Positions 46,081 through 54,817 of a stretch of 64,000 nt of DNA are shown here, piece after piece. This DNA is from Olivibacter domesticus (GTDB lineage: Bacteria; Bacteroidota; Bacteroidia; Sphingobacteriales; Sphingobacteriaceae). The position numbers and the translations under genes were made by a program. The notes below the pieces were generated by a model. That model was not told the DNA's origin. It did not search any database and was given only the letters and a program-made list of their open reading frames with translations. Within the stretch, counting starts at the first letter, position 1, and each line of letters starts with the position of its first letter. The stretch spans positions 1,831,662 through 1,895,661 of the forward strand of contig NZ_FOAF01000001.1 in assembly GCF_900109575.1 (NCBI RefSeq). Direction: 5' to 3'.

Positions 46081-46117
46081 AAAAAACGGCCTGTCAAAAA
46101 TCAACAAGCCGTTTTTT
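46081..46117 (-). terminator. Terminator of the aldolase gene
   Basis: AAAAAACGGCCTGT and ACAAGCCGTTTTTT form a 14-bp stem with one mismatch and a 9-base loop. It lies 17 bases after the aldolase stop on the minus strand, with a T-run in both directions. Confidence 0.85.
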
Positions 46118-46134
46118 AATATGATAAAAATTGT

Positions 46135-47214
46135 TTAAAGTTTCTCGTTCACATTGATGCAGTTTAACTCTTCAAAAGCCTGCTTCAATCGTTTTACAAA
46201 AGTATCTTCGCCTTTTCGTAACCACACACGCGGATCATAGTATTTTTTATTAGGGGCATCCTCTCCTACTGGATTACCTATTTGGCTCTGCAAATAACCT
46301 TCATTTGCTATATAATAATCTTTAATACCTTCCCAGAATGCCCACTGCATGTCTGTATCAATATTCATTTTGATAGCACCATAGGAAATAGCCTCTTCAA
46401 TTTCCGCTGGAGAAGAGCCCGAACCACCATGAAACACAAAATTCACAGGTTTTTCAGCCGATAAGCCAAACTTCTCTTTGATATAATCTTGTGAATTTTT
46501 AAGAATAACAGGTTGCAACTTTACGTTGCCTGGTTTGTATACGCCATGAACATTACCAAATGCAGCAGCAACTGTAAATTTGTCACTCACTTTATTTAAT
46601 TCTTCATAAGCGTAAGCTACTTCAGCAGGCTGTGTATAAAGTTTAGAGCTATCAACATCGCTATTATCAACACCATCCTCTTCCCCACCTGTCACACCCA
46701 ATTCAATTTCAACAGTCATTCCAAGAGGTTTCATACGTTCAAGATATTTTTTTGATATCTCAATGTTCTCTTCAATAGGCTCTTCAGATAAATCCAGCAT
46801 ATGCGAAGAAAATAGGGGCTTGCCGTGTTGCGCGAAAAATTTCTCACCGTGGTCCAATAAACCATCTATCCAAGGCAATAATTTTTTAGCGGCATGATCA
46901 GTATGTAAAATAACAGCCACACCATAATGTTCTGCTAATAAATGTACGTGGTGAGCTGCAGAAACTGCACCTAGAATACAAGCTTGCAATTTTGAATTAT
47001 CTAAGGTTTTACCCGCATAAAATTGTGCACCTCCGTTAGACAACTGAATAATTACTGGAGAATTAACTGCTTTTGCAGTTTCCATTACCGCATTAATGGA
47101 ATTAGTTCCAATAGTGTTAACTGCAGGAAGAGCGAATTTATATTTTTTCGCTATTTCAAATAATTCTTGTACTGCATCTCCGTGCACAACACCTTTATAA
47201 CCTTTTAAACTCAT
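46135..47214 (-). CDS. fbaA: Class II fructose-bisphosphate aldolase
   Basis: A 359-residue zinc enzyme of glycolysis, cleaving fructose-1,6-bisphosphate. FALPAVNTIGTNSINAVMET at the start, the zinc-binding histidine in VILHTDHAAKK, ELGVTGGEEDGVD and GGSGSSPAEIEEAISYG with phosphate-binding residues identify the longer FbaA type (class IIa). It is a single-gene unit with its own terminator and a 35-base dyad in the upstream region. Confidence 0.96.
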   Translation of the reverse strand: MSLKGYKGVVHGDAVQELFEIAKKYKFALPAVNTIGTNSINAVMETAKAVNSPVIIQLSNGGAQFYAGKTLDNSKLQACILGAVSAAHHVHLLAEHYGVAVILHTDHAAKKLLPWIDGLLDHGEKFFAQHGKPLFSSHMLDLSEEPIEENIEISKKYLERMKPLGMTVEIELGVTGGEEDGVDNSDVDSSKLYTQPAEVAYAYEELNKVSDKFTVAAAFGNVHGVYKPGNVKLQPVILKNSQDYIKEKFGLSAEKPVNFVFHGGSGSSPAEIEEAISYGAIKMNIDTDMQWAFWEGIKDYYIANEGYLQSQIGNPVGEDAPNKKYYDPRVWLRKGEDTFVKRLKQAFEELNCINVNEKL

Positions 47215-47245
47215 TTGTAATATGTTATTTAATTTTTTGATCCCC

Positions 47246-47280
47246 GAAAGTAGGTATTTTATTTAAAATAAGCTACTTTC
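47246..47280 (-). promoter_or_regulatory. Dyad hairpin upstream of fbaA
   Basis: GAAAGTAG (47246-47253) and CTACTTTC (47273-47280) enclose a second perfect dyad ATTTTA-TT-TAAAAT. It ends 31 bases before the aldolase ATG. The minus-strand TACTTTCG in the left arm is close to a -7 box, so it may be an operator over the promoter or a leader hairpin. Confidence 0.5.
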
Positions 47281-47461
47281 ATCCGCAAAATAATTTCGCG
47301 TAATGGTAGTCTTCCTACTATTAATTTGCTACTCCTAAGTACCATTCTGTTTATATTTAAGGATTTGCTTACTTTCATACGACATCAGCTATAATCTCGT
47401 TTCACAAAAAGCCACATTTTATACATTTTTTTTGTTTCTTTGTAGCTCAAATATTTTTTGA

Positions 47462-48304
47462 ATGGCTTGGTTTAAACGAGATCGTGCCGGTATAAATACG
47501 GCAACAGAGAATAAAAAAGAAGCGCCAGATGGCCTTTGGAATAAATGCCCATCATGCAAAAAACCACTCTTGAAATCCGAACAAATTGAAAACAAGTATG
47601 TTTGTCAATATTGCGGTTATCATTTAAGGATTGGATCTGCTGAATATTTTTCTGTCCTTTTTGATGACAATCATTTCACAGAACTTTTCGGCAACCTCAG
47701 ATCAGGTGATCCACTCAATTTCGAAGACACAAAGAAATATACGGAGCGTATAGCCGAAAGTTATGCAAAAACAGGCTTAAATGATGCGATAAGATGTGGT
47801 CATGGTAAAATTGAAGGGCTGGACACAGTAATCGCTTGTATGGATTTTACATTTATCGGCGGGTCAATGGGCTCGGTAGTAGGAGAAAAAATAGCAAGGT
47901 CAATTGATTATTGCATAAAACATAAATTTCCTTTTTTATTAATCTCCAAATCAGGTGGAGCCCGTATGATGGAAGCAGCATTCTCGCTCATGCAAATGGC
48001 GAAAACATCGGCTAAATTGGCACTGTTAAGTCAGGCTAAAATACCTTATATATCCTTACTAACAGATCCTACAACTGGTGGTGTAACAGCTTCTTATGCA
48101 ATGCTTGGAGATATAAATATTGCAGAGCCAGGTTCTTTGATTGGTTTTGCAGGCCCCCGTGTAATAAAGGAAACTATCAAAAAAGATCTTCCCAAAGGCT
48201 TCCAAACTGCAGAGTTTGTATTAGAGCACGGTTTTTTAGATTTTATTGTTGATAGACGGGAAATGAAGCATAAGATTGCGACATTTTTGAAAAACATTCA
48301 GTAA
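47462..48304 (+). CDS. accD: Acetyl-CoA carboxylase carboxyltransferase subunit beta
   Basis: A 280-residue subunit that, with AccA, moves the carboxyl group from biotin to acetyl-CoA to give malonyl-CoA for fatty acid synthesis. The N-terminal zinc ribbon has two CxxC pairs (CPSC near residue 29 and CQYC near 48). The crotonase-type core has [23 protein letters not shown] and [17 protein letters not shown]. Length is standard. It is divergent from fbaA and ended by a strong terminator. Confidence 0.97.
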   Translation: MAWFKRDRAGINTATENKKEAPDGLWNKCPSCKKPLLKSEQIENKYVCQYCGYHLRIGSAEYFSVLFDDNHFTELFGNLRSGDPLNFEDTKKYTERIAESYAKTGLNDAIRCGHGKIEGLDTVIACMDFTFIGGSMGSVVGEKIARSIDYCIKHKFPFLLISKSGGARMMEAAFSLMQMAKTSAKLALLSQAKIPYISLLTDPTTGGVTASYAMLGDINIAEPGSLIGFAGPRVIKETIKKDLPKGFQTAEFVLEHGFLDFIVDRREMKHKIATFLKNIQ

Positions 48305-48342
48305 AAAAACAAAAGCCTGATAATTATCAGGCTTTTGTTTTT
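48305..48342. terminator. Bidirectional terminator after accD
   Basis: A perfect inverted repeat: ACAAAAGCCTGATAA followed at once by its complement TTATCAGGCTTTTGT (48309-48338), flanked by A and T runs. It serves accD and the converging small gene. Confidence 0.9.
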
Positions 48343-48352
48343 ACTATTTGTG

Positions 48353-48526
48353 TCATTCACGATCTCTCGTAGTAGGCGAATCAGCTGAAAAAGCTGGCCC
48401 TTTGTTTTTTCTATGATGGTCTTTATCGGAAAAACTGCCTTTATTTACTTCGACAACTTTCTTCTTTCCATCTTTCTCAGTTATAATCTCTTTGTCACTT
48501 TTTCTATCTTTCAATTCATCACGCAT
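48353..48526 (-). CDS. Small hydrophilic protein of unknown function
   Basis: A 57-residue, highly charged protein (RDELKDRKSDKEIITEKDG at the start, SPTTRDRE at the end) with no signal or membrane segment; it looks disordered. The start at ATG 48526 is set by GGAGG ending 5 bases upstream, one of the clearest Shine-Dalgarno sites in the window, so I prefer it to the ATG at 48541. It ends within a few bases of the accD terminator. I do not recognise the family. Confidence 0.55.
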   Translation of the reverse strand: MRDELKDRKSDKEIITEKDGKKKVVEVNKGSFSDKDHHRKNKGPAFSADSPTTRDRE

Positions 48527-48614
48527 AACAACCTCCATCAATTAAATAAAACAAAATGGTTTTTGTAGAATAACAAAAGCTAACCTTGTTTTGTTTGGAA
48601 AATTATATGGCGGT

Positions 48615-49751
48615 TTATACTTTTTCTAAGCAAACTTCCTTCAATTTAGAAATAACAAAGTCGACCTCTTTCTTTGTATTGTATTTGCTGAATGAAAATC
48701 TCACAGAAGGGTTTTCGGGTTTTACTCCTATTGCCGTTAAAACATGCGAACCTATATTTGAACCAGAGCTGCAAGCACTACCGCCCGAAGCAGAAATACC
48801 CGCTATATCCAAATTAAACAATAACATATCTGCCATATCAGTAGGCGGAAAAGATACGTTCAAAACAGTATAAAGACTCTTCTCAAGATCTTGCTCCCCA
48901 TTAAACGATATACCAGGTATCTGTTGTATAAGTTGCTCTCTCATATAATCTTTTAAACCCTGTATATATGTTCGATGTTCATCCATATGTTCATAAGCAA
49001 TTTCAAGCGCTTTTGCTAAACCAACAATACCGTAAACATTTTCTGTACCACCCCGCATATTTCGTTCTTGAGCCCCCCCATGAATAAAGGGTTTGATTTT
49101 AACCCGATGATTGACATAAAGAAACCCAACACCTTTTGGTCCATGGAATTTATGCGCTGCTCCAGCCAGAAAACTCACATTAAGATTGCTTAGATCATGT
49201 ACAAAATGTCCCATAGTTTGGACGGTATCTGTATGAAAAAGAGCATCGTAACTAATACATAGATTAGATATTTTCTCTATATCAGCAAGTGTTCCTATTT
49301 CATTATTTGCGTGCATCAACGAAACGAAGGTTCTCGGGTTCTTCTTAAGCAGTTCCTCTAGCTGCAACAGATCAACATGTCCCAATGTATCAACATTTAA
49401 TAGATCCAGTTTTATGGAACCCTCTTTTGCCAGTTCTTCCAATGTATGAAGAACAGCATGATGCTCTAGGGGAGAACTGATAACATGCGTAATCCCGTTG
49501 TCTTTTATCCCTCTTGTGATGGCCGTATTATCTGCTTCAGTACCACCCGAAGTGAAAAAAATTTCGGCAGGAGATACCTTTAACAAAGATGCTACCTTTT
49601 TACGGGCAGTTTCTATGATCGTTCGCACTTTTCTACCGTCGGCATGAATGGAAGAAGGGTTTCCATAATTTTCTCGCATTACAACCAACATTTCTTGTAA
49701 CACATCATCATCTATAGCTGTAGTTGCAGCATTATCAAAATAAACACGCAT
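48615..49751 (-). CDS. Cysteine desulfurase, NifS/IscS-like
   Basis: A 378-residue PLP enzyme that takes sulfur from cysteine for Fe-S clusters or tRNA thiolation. FDNAATTAID at the start, the PLP-binding histidine region ISSPLEHHAVL, the Schiff-base lysine in GAAHKFHGPKG and the active cysteine in SACSSGSNIGSHVL are in place. The frame is open from 49787, but MRVYFDNAATT is the usual beginning, so I use ATG 49751. No IscU or IscA is beside it, so it may serve tRNA modification. A second, SufS-type enzyme is at the window's end. Confidence 0.9.
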   Translation of the reverse strand: MRVYFDNAATTAIDDDVLQEMLVVMRENYGNPSSIHADGRKVRTIIETARKKVASLLKVSPAEIFFTSGGTEADNTAITRGIKDNGITHVISSPLEHHAVLHTLEELAKEGSIKLDLLNVDTLGHVDLLQLEELLKKNPRTFVSLMHANNEIGTLADIEKISNLCISYDALFHTDTVQTMGHFVHDLSNLNVSFLAGAAHKFHGPKGVGFLYVNHRVKIKPFIHGGAQERNMRGGTENVYGIVGLAKALEIAYEHMDEHRTYIQGLKDYMREQLIQQIPGISFNGEQDLEKSLYTVLNVSFPPTDMADMLLFNLDIAGISASGGSACSSGSNIGSHVLTAIGVKPENPSVRFSFSKYNTKKEVDFVISKLKEVCLEKV

Positions 49752-49836
49752 GTACAAAATTACTAAGTAATCACCTAAATAAAACAATTAATCGCATTTC
49801 TTTCACAGCTATGACAACTTCTTGTTCACTATAAAT

Positions 49837-51219
49837 TTATTGGATAATCGTTTCAATTTCTGCAATAATTTTATCCGCCAATATATCGGCCCGATCTTGC
49901 GTTGGGGCTTCAGTATAAACTCTAATAATGGGTTCTGTATTTGATTTACGCAAATGCACCCATTCTTCCTCAAAATCTATTTTCAGTCCGTCTATAGTGC
50001 TATGAGGTATTTTCTCATATTTCTCTTCCATCACCGCAAGAAGTTTATCAATATCAAGGTTTGGCGTAAGTGTTATCTTCTTTTTAGACATAAAGTAAGA
50101 CGGATAAGTACTTCTTAGCGCAGATATACTCTTTCCACTCTTAGCTAAATGTGTCAGAAAGATCCCAATCCCTGCAAGGGCATCTCTGCCATAATGTGTA
50201 GCAGGGTATATCACCCCACCATTCCCTTCGCCTCCAATAACGGCACCTACTTCTTTCATTTTAGTAACAACATTTACTTCACCTACTGCCGCAGCATAAT
50301 AGGTACCACCATGCTTTTCGGTTATATCTCTTAATGCACGGGTAGATGAAAGATTAGAGACGGTATTTCCCTTTTGGTATTGTAAAATATAATCTGCTAC
50401 CGCTACCAGGGTATACTCCTCGCCAAACATTTCTCCATTCTCCATTACAAAACAAAGTCGGTCTACATCTGGGTCAACAGCAATGCCTAAGTGTGCATTT
50501 TTCCGAACAACCAACGATGATAAATCTTTTAAATTAATTGGTAATGGCTCTGGGTTGTGAGGAAAATCGCCATTAGGAGTACAATACAATTCGTGCACTA
50601 TATTTACGCCAAGCGCTTTAAGCAACGCTGGTACGAAGATGCCACCTGTAGAATTTACCGCGTCTACTACAACTGTGAAGTTTGCGCTAGCAATAGCTTC
50701 TCTATCTACAAGTTCTAAAGCCAGAACTTTGTCAATATGTTTTTGAAGATAGCTATTGTCTTCAAAAACTTTTCCAAGTCTATTTACTTCAGAAAAATCA
50801 AAATCTAATTGATCGGCGAGTGCTAATACTTCTTTTCCTTCCTCATCGTTAATAAATTCACCATTTTTATTGAGTAATTTTAATGCGTTCCACTCTGCCG
50901 GGTTGTGACTCGCCGTAAGGATAATCCCTCCTGCTGCCCCCTCATCGGGTACAGCAAGTTCAACAGTAGGTGTCGTAGATAAACCCAGGTCAATAACGTC
51001 TATTCCTATACTTTGCAGCGTGCCGATAACAATATTACTGACCATTTCTCCCGAAAGCCTAGCATCCCTACCTACAATAATTTTTTTATTATCTCCTTTT
51101 GCAGTGATAAACTTACCATAAGCAGCGGTAAATTTCACAATGTCCAGCGGTGTTAATCCTTCGGCAGGTTTACCGCCAATCGTTCCCCTTATGCCTGATA
51201 TAGATTTAATTAACGTCAT
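49837..51219 (-). CDS. glmM: Phosphoglucosamine mutase (GlmM-like phosphohexomutase)
   Basis: A 460-residue alpha-D-phosphohexomutase. TASHNPAEWNALK holds the phosphorylated serine, DPDVDRLCFV the magnesium loop, GEGNGGVIYP the sugar-binding loop and RKSNTEPIIRVY the phosphate-binding loop. The start LIKSISGIRGTIGG is typical of Bacteroidota GlmM, which turns glucosamine-6-phosphate into glucosamine-1-phosphate for the cell wall and LPS. A phosphomannomutase/phosphoglucomutase role cannot be fully excluded. Confidence 0.88.
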   Translation of the reverse strand: MTLIKSISGIRGTIGGKPAEGLTPLDIVKFTAAYGKFITAKGDNKKIIVGRDARLSGEMVSNIVIGTLQSIGIDVIDLGLSTTPTVELAVPDEGAAGGIILTASHNPAEWNALKLLNKNGEFINDEEGKEVLALADQLDFDFSEVNRLGKVFEDNSYLQKHIDKVLALELVDREAIASANFTVVVDAVNSTGGIFVPALLKALGVNIVHELYCTPNGDFPHNPEPLPINLKDLSSLVVRKNAHLGIAVDPDVDRLCFVMENGEMFGEEYTLVAVADYILQYQKGNTVSNLSSTRALRDITEKHGGTYYAAAVGEVNVVTKMKEVGAVIGGEGNGGVIYPATHYGRDALAGIGIFLTHLAKSGKSISALRSTYPSYFMSKKKITLTPNLDIDKLLAVMEEKYEKIPHSTIDGLKIDFEEEWVHLRKSNTEPIIRVYTEAPTQDRADILADKIIAEIETIIQ

Positions 51220-51384
51220 TTATTAATTTATTTGTGATGAGCCGTAAAAATAACACTTTCATTGGAATAATCTTCTTTTTAGTAACAACGGCGCTGTTGT
51301 ATTAACCTGAATTAGTTTTACTTTTGATAGACAGATATTCATGTTTACACGATAAAACAATAGTAAAGTTTATCGGGTAAACTG

Positions 51385-51392
51385 TATATTTG
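51385..51392 (+). promoter_or_regulatory. Candidate -7 box of the PAP2 gene
   Basis: TATATTTG fits TAnnTTTG, 24 bases before the ATG at 51417. No TTG lies at the usual -33 distance. Confidence 0.5.
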
Positions 51393-51416
51393 CAACCTTA
51401 TTGAATCTGGAAAAAT

Positions 51417-51998
51417 ATGCTAACATCTATATTGCATTTTGACACTGATTTATTCTTATTGATTAATCAGGATATGGCCAATACATTCTTTGATTGGCTT
51501 ATGCCTCATCTCCGAAATCCATTTACTTGGGCGCCATTATATCTTTTCATAATAATTTTTTCGATTAGAATGTATAAAAAGAGAGGTGTTATTATGATAT
51601 TATTTCTCCTAGCTACATTTGGTGCCGCAGATTTTCTTTCGGCCTCTGTCATTAAACCAATAGTGAAGCGTGTGAGGCCGTGCAATGAAATCACACTTCA
51701 AGGAGAAGTAATGAATAGGATACGATGTGGGAGTGGTTATAGCTTCCCTTCCTCTCATGCCAGCAACCACTTTGCTATGGCTCTATTTTTGATTATGGTT
51801 TATAAAAAAAGATGGAAACACATCGTATGGCTTGGTTTTCTGTGGGCATTTTCCATCAGTTTTGCCCAAATATATGTAGGCGTGCACTACCCTCTTGATG
51901 TTCTGGGAGGCGCTCTTTTTGGGAGTTTAATTGGATACCTATTTGCCAGCGTATTTCTTCGAATACAACCAGAAAACGAAAAATCATTGGCGCACTAA
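51417..51998 (+). CDS. PAP2-family membrane phosphatase
   Basis: A 193-residue membrane protein with about five hydrophobic segments. The three-part PAP2 signature is present: KPIVKRVRPC, SFPSSHASNHFAM and the final SFAQIYVGVHYPLDVLGG, giving the catalytic histidines and arginine. Such enzymes remove phosphate from lipid phosphates; undecaprenyl pyrophosphate recycling and lipid A phosphate removal are both possible. Its stop overlaps the start of the ZIP transporter by one base (TAATG), so the two are coupled. Confidence 0.9.
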   Translation: MLTSILHFDTDLFLLINQDMANTFFDWLMPHLRNPFTWAPLYLFIIIFSIRMYKKRGVIMILFLLATFGAADFLSASVIKPIVKRVRPCNEITLQGEVMNRIRCGSGYSFPSSHASNHFAMALFLIMVYKKRWKHIVWLGFLWAFSISFAQIYVGVHYPLDVLGGALFGSLIGYLFASVFLRIQPENEKSLAH

Positions 51999-52720
51999 TG
52001 ACTATACTGATTATTATTACGCTATTTCTTTCTGCCTTCTTTGGAGGTTTGGGGGTGTTTTTTATAAAACGGAATGACACAAGCCTATTAAAACTTATTC
52101 TCTCTTTTAGTGGTGCCTATCTGTTTGCCATTACAGTACTGCACCTGATTCCGGAAGTTTATGTCCACAGCCAGACATCGAATATAGGTATTTATGTTCT
52201 TATTGGATTTTTATTTCAATTGTTATTGGAACAATTTTCAGAAGGTATTGAGCATGGACACATTCATAAACATGCAGACACTTCAGCGAAGTTTCCACTT
52301 GGAGTTATGATCAGTTTATGCCTTCATGCTTTTCTCGAAGGGATGCCTTTAGCCAAAGGTCATCAGCGGGAATTGCTTTTTGGTATTGCCATACACCATA
52401 TACCTGCCGCTTTCGCCTTAGGAAGTTTATTAATTCAATCACCACTTCGAAAATCTACCATCATCATATCGCTGCTTTTCTTTGCCCTTATGTCGCCACT
52501 AGGCTTTATATTGAGCAGTGCTATAAGTAATGGTGGAATCGGAAATATTGAAATATATTTTGATAAGATGATGGCAATAGTCATTGGTATTTTTTTGCAT
52601 ATATCCACTACGATTTTATTTGAATCCTCTTCAGCAGATCATCATCACTTTAACAGAAAAAAAATCATTGCGGTATTGCTTGGGATAGGTATCTCGTTTA
52701 TTAACTTTTTATTTCATTGA
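51998..52720 (+). CDS. ZIP-family divalent metal transporter
   Basis: A 240-residue membrane protein of the ZIP family, usually importing zinc or other divalent metals. Eight hydrophobic segments; the metal path segment is SLCLHAFLEGMPLAKG in helix 4 and IHHIPAAFALGSLL in helix 5. A histidine-rich loop (EHGHIHKHAD) sits in the middle and a second, ADHHHFNRK, near the end. It begins with a one-base overlap of the PAP2 gene. Metal choice is not determined. Confidence 0.88.
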   Translation: MTILIIITLFLSAFFGGLGVFFIKRNDTSLLKLILSFSGAYLFAITVLHLIPEVYVHSQTSNIGIYVLIGFLFQLLLEQFSEGIEHGHIHKHADTSAKFPLGVMISLCLHAFLEGMPLAKGHQRELLFGIAIHHIPAAFALGSLLIQSPLRKSTIIISLLFFALMSPLGFILSSAISNGGIGNIEIYFDKMMAIVIGIFLHISTTILFESSSADHHHFNRKKIIAVLLGIGISFINFLFH

Positions 52721-52745
52721 GATACCGTCATTGATAGTCAGTTTG

Positions 52746-53195
52746 CTATCCTCTCATTTTATCTAACAAAAAATTCAACTGCCTACATTCGTCATCAGAA
52801 AGATTTTTCTCTAAGACGTTTAACATAGACATTTGCTGGTCCAATCTTTTTAGTATTTCGAGTCCTTCATTCGTAATATAGATATCCACGGCTCGTCTAT
52901 CCTTGTCGCTTGTACACCGAGAAACTAAGTTCTTTTTCACCAGCCGGTCTACAATTCTACTTACATCAGACATTCTGTCCAATAAACGCTCCTTGAGTAA
53001 ATTAATTGTTGTAGGTTTAGCATTCCGACCACGTAATATGCGCAAAATATTATATTGTTGTAAAGTAATCCTTTCTTTATCTGTACGCTCCTTTAATAAA
53101 GCCTGAATAAAATTACTTGTATAGATAATATTGAGAGACGCTTTATGATATTCATTCTCAAATTTATTCGTTACTAGTACATCTTCTATCTTCAT
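52746..53195 (-). CDS. MarR-family transcriptional regulator
   Basis: A 149-residue winged-helix regulator. The recognition helix and wing are in order: INLLKERLLDRMSDVSRIVDR, then SDKDRRAVDIYIT with the D-R-R signature. The N-terminal and C-terminal helices form the dimer part. It lies alone on the minus strand between the ZIP transporter and an MBL nuclease gene. Target and ligand are unknown. Confidence 0.88.
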   Translation of the reverse strand: MKIEDVLVTNKFENEYHKASLNIIYTSNFIQALLKERTDKERITLQQYNILRILRGRNAKPTTINLLKERLLDRMSDVSRIVDRLVKKNLVSRCTSDKDRRAVDIYITNEGLEILKRLDQQMSMLNVLEKNLSDDECRQLNFLLDKMRG

Positions 53196-53255
53196 AACCT
53201 ATCGTTAAATCAAACACGAATATATAGTTAAAAATTTTTATCTGAAAGATTTCAT

Positions 53256-54203
53256 TTATAAGTGCTTAACCAAAATACTTCCTTCATAAAAATCGGCCAG
53301 GTATTTTCCGTCACCATGAAGTGTCCAGATCTCCTTTGGCATTACAGTTTTTATTGTTTCAATTATATCATACCAATCCACGTGATCAGAAATAAAAAGT
53401 TCTATACCATTTCTATTTTGTAATTTTTCCCATCCCGAAGCAAACACCCTAACTACATTTTTAGCTCTTACATAACTATTAAAGGTAAGAGGAGGTACCA
53501 GATATATTAAATTTTGTTGATTATTCTTCACCATTTTGCGACTATAAGGAAGATAATTCCAATCCTTAAAACCGTAACTTTCGTATACCTTATGATAAGG
53601 TACAATTGAATGATGTAATAAAACTATTTTTTGCGGACAATATTTATTAATCAATGCCGTCAAACGCTGTGCTTTACCAAGTGAATAACAGCCCAGCATA
53701 ATCGTATCACTGATCGTGTTTAGTTTAAGAATTTCTGTTATATCATCGGGATGTTTTATTTTAGGGTTAGCAAAAGTGCTCTCGGTGATTAAAACATCCG
53801 CAGGTAGTAAGGTCAGAGGTTCACATGTTGCATCGGCCTGTACTTTATAATCGCCAGTATATAAATACCGTGTACCTTCATATTCCATTAAAATCAGTGC
53901 AGAACCTAGTATATGACCAGCTGGCAAAAAGGTAACTTTAACATTACCTACCCATAAAGCATTATCATAAGAATAAGTAAAGAAATGATTTCCAGCATTT
54001 TTACCTAAGCGATATTCCATTAAAGATCGTGTTGGCGCAGTACAAAAGACGTTTGAGCAGCCAGGGCTTATATGATCGCCATGTGCATGCGATACAATGA
54101 CATTTTTTACTGGCCTAGATGCATCAAGATAAAAATCTCCGTACGTACAATAAAGACCATTTTCATTACTTTTTAAAAAATCTTCTAAAATATCTCCCTT
54201 CAT
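53256..54203 (-). CDS. Metallo-beta-lactamase-fold nuclease, ligase-associated DNA exonuclease-like
   Basis: A 315-residue MBL-fold protein. VSHAHGDHISPG is the metal-binding HxHxDH motif, followed by LPAGHILGSALI, YTGDYK and the late SDHVDW (beta-CASP-like His). The start (LYCTYGDFYLDASRPVKN) and ITESTFANP match the ligase-associated DNA exonuclease family more than RNA-processing relatives. In many bacteria it sits with an ATP-dependent ligase and a helicase; neither is here. It starts 5 bases after coaE, at the end of the nusB-to-coaE run. Confidence 0.8.
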   Translation of the reverse strand: MKGDILEDFLKSNENGLYCTYGDFYLDASRPVKNVIVSHAHGDHISPGCSNVFCTAPTRSLMEYRLGKNAGNHFFTYSYDNALWVGNVKVTFLPAGHILGSALILMEYEGTRYLYTGDYKVQADATCEPLTLLPADVLITESTFANPKIKHPDDITEILKLNTISDTIMLGCYSLGKAQRLTALINKYCPQKIVLLHHSIVPYHKVYESYGFKDWNYLPYSRKMVKNNQQNLIYLVPPLTFNSYVRAKNVVRVFASGWEKLQNRNGIELFISDHVDWYDIIETIKTVMPKEIWTLHGDGKYLADFYEGSILVKHL

Positions 54204-54208
54204 CTTTG

Positions 54209-54808
54209 TTAGCTCGCAATAAGGCTCAAAAAGTGATCATTTAACCGTAAGACTTGGGGAATCAAAGCGTGCTTATCATCATTTACAATTATGAAATCGG
54301 TTAGTTTTTCTTTTTCCTCATCTGTCATCTGCTTATCCATTCTCGCTTTCACTATATCGCCTGTTACATTATCTCTCTTGATAACTCTCTGCATTCGAAT
54401 CGAAGCAGGCGCAGTCACCAAAATATTAAAATCCGAAAGCTTATAACTATTGCTTTCAAATAAAAGGGCCGCTTCTTTAAAAATCAGGGCCGTTTGCTGT
54501 TTTTCTGCCCAATTCTGATAAGCTTTAATAGTGGCAGGGTGAACAAGGCTGTTTAATACGTTCAATTTATCTGCATCATGAAAAACGATATCCGACAATA
54601 ACTTTCTATTTAAACTACCGTCATTAAAATAAGCGTTTTCCCCAAAATGCTGTTTAATACCCTTAACCAAACCAGCATCTTCTGTCATTACTTTTTTTGC
54701 TTCATCATCTGCATAAAATACGGGGTATCCCAACGTTTCAAATATTCTGCAAACAACGGTTTTACCACTTCCAATTCCGCCCGTTACGCCAATGTGAAAC
54801 TTTTTCAT
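54209..54808 (-). CDS. coaE: Dephospho-CoA kinase
   Basis: A 199-residue P-loop kinase catalysing the last step of coenzyme A synthesis. GVTGGIGSGKTVVCRIFE is the Walker A motif, YPVFYADDEAKK the CoA-binding start, and ALLFESN and VTAPASIRMQRVIKRD the lid region. Length is standard. It lies between the YbbR-like gene (9 bases) and the MBL nuclease gene (5 bases), clearly co-transcribed. Confidence 0.95.
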   Translation of the reverse strand: MKKFHIGVTGGIGSGKTVVCRIFETLGYPVFYADDEAKKVMTEDAGLVKGIKQHFGENAYFNDGSLNRKLLSDIVFHDADKLNVLNSLVHPATIKAYQNWAEKQQTALIFKEAALLFESNSYKLSDFNILVTAPASIRMQRVIKRDNVTGDIVKARMDKQMTDEEKEKLTDFIIVNDDKHALIPQVLRLNDHFLSLIAS

Positions 54809-54817
54809 GTCTATCTA

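Larger units (their letters stand above)
45719..46134. other. Gap with structured block and old open frames
   Basis: 416 bases between the small membrane protein and the aldolase gene. It contains the structured block at 45796-45993, listed separately, and the aldolase terminator at 46081-46117. No -7 box with a good match stands out. The part at 45820-45890 is visibly richer in G and C than its surroundings. Confidence 0.5.
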
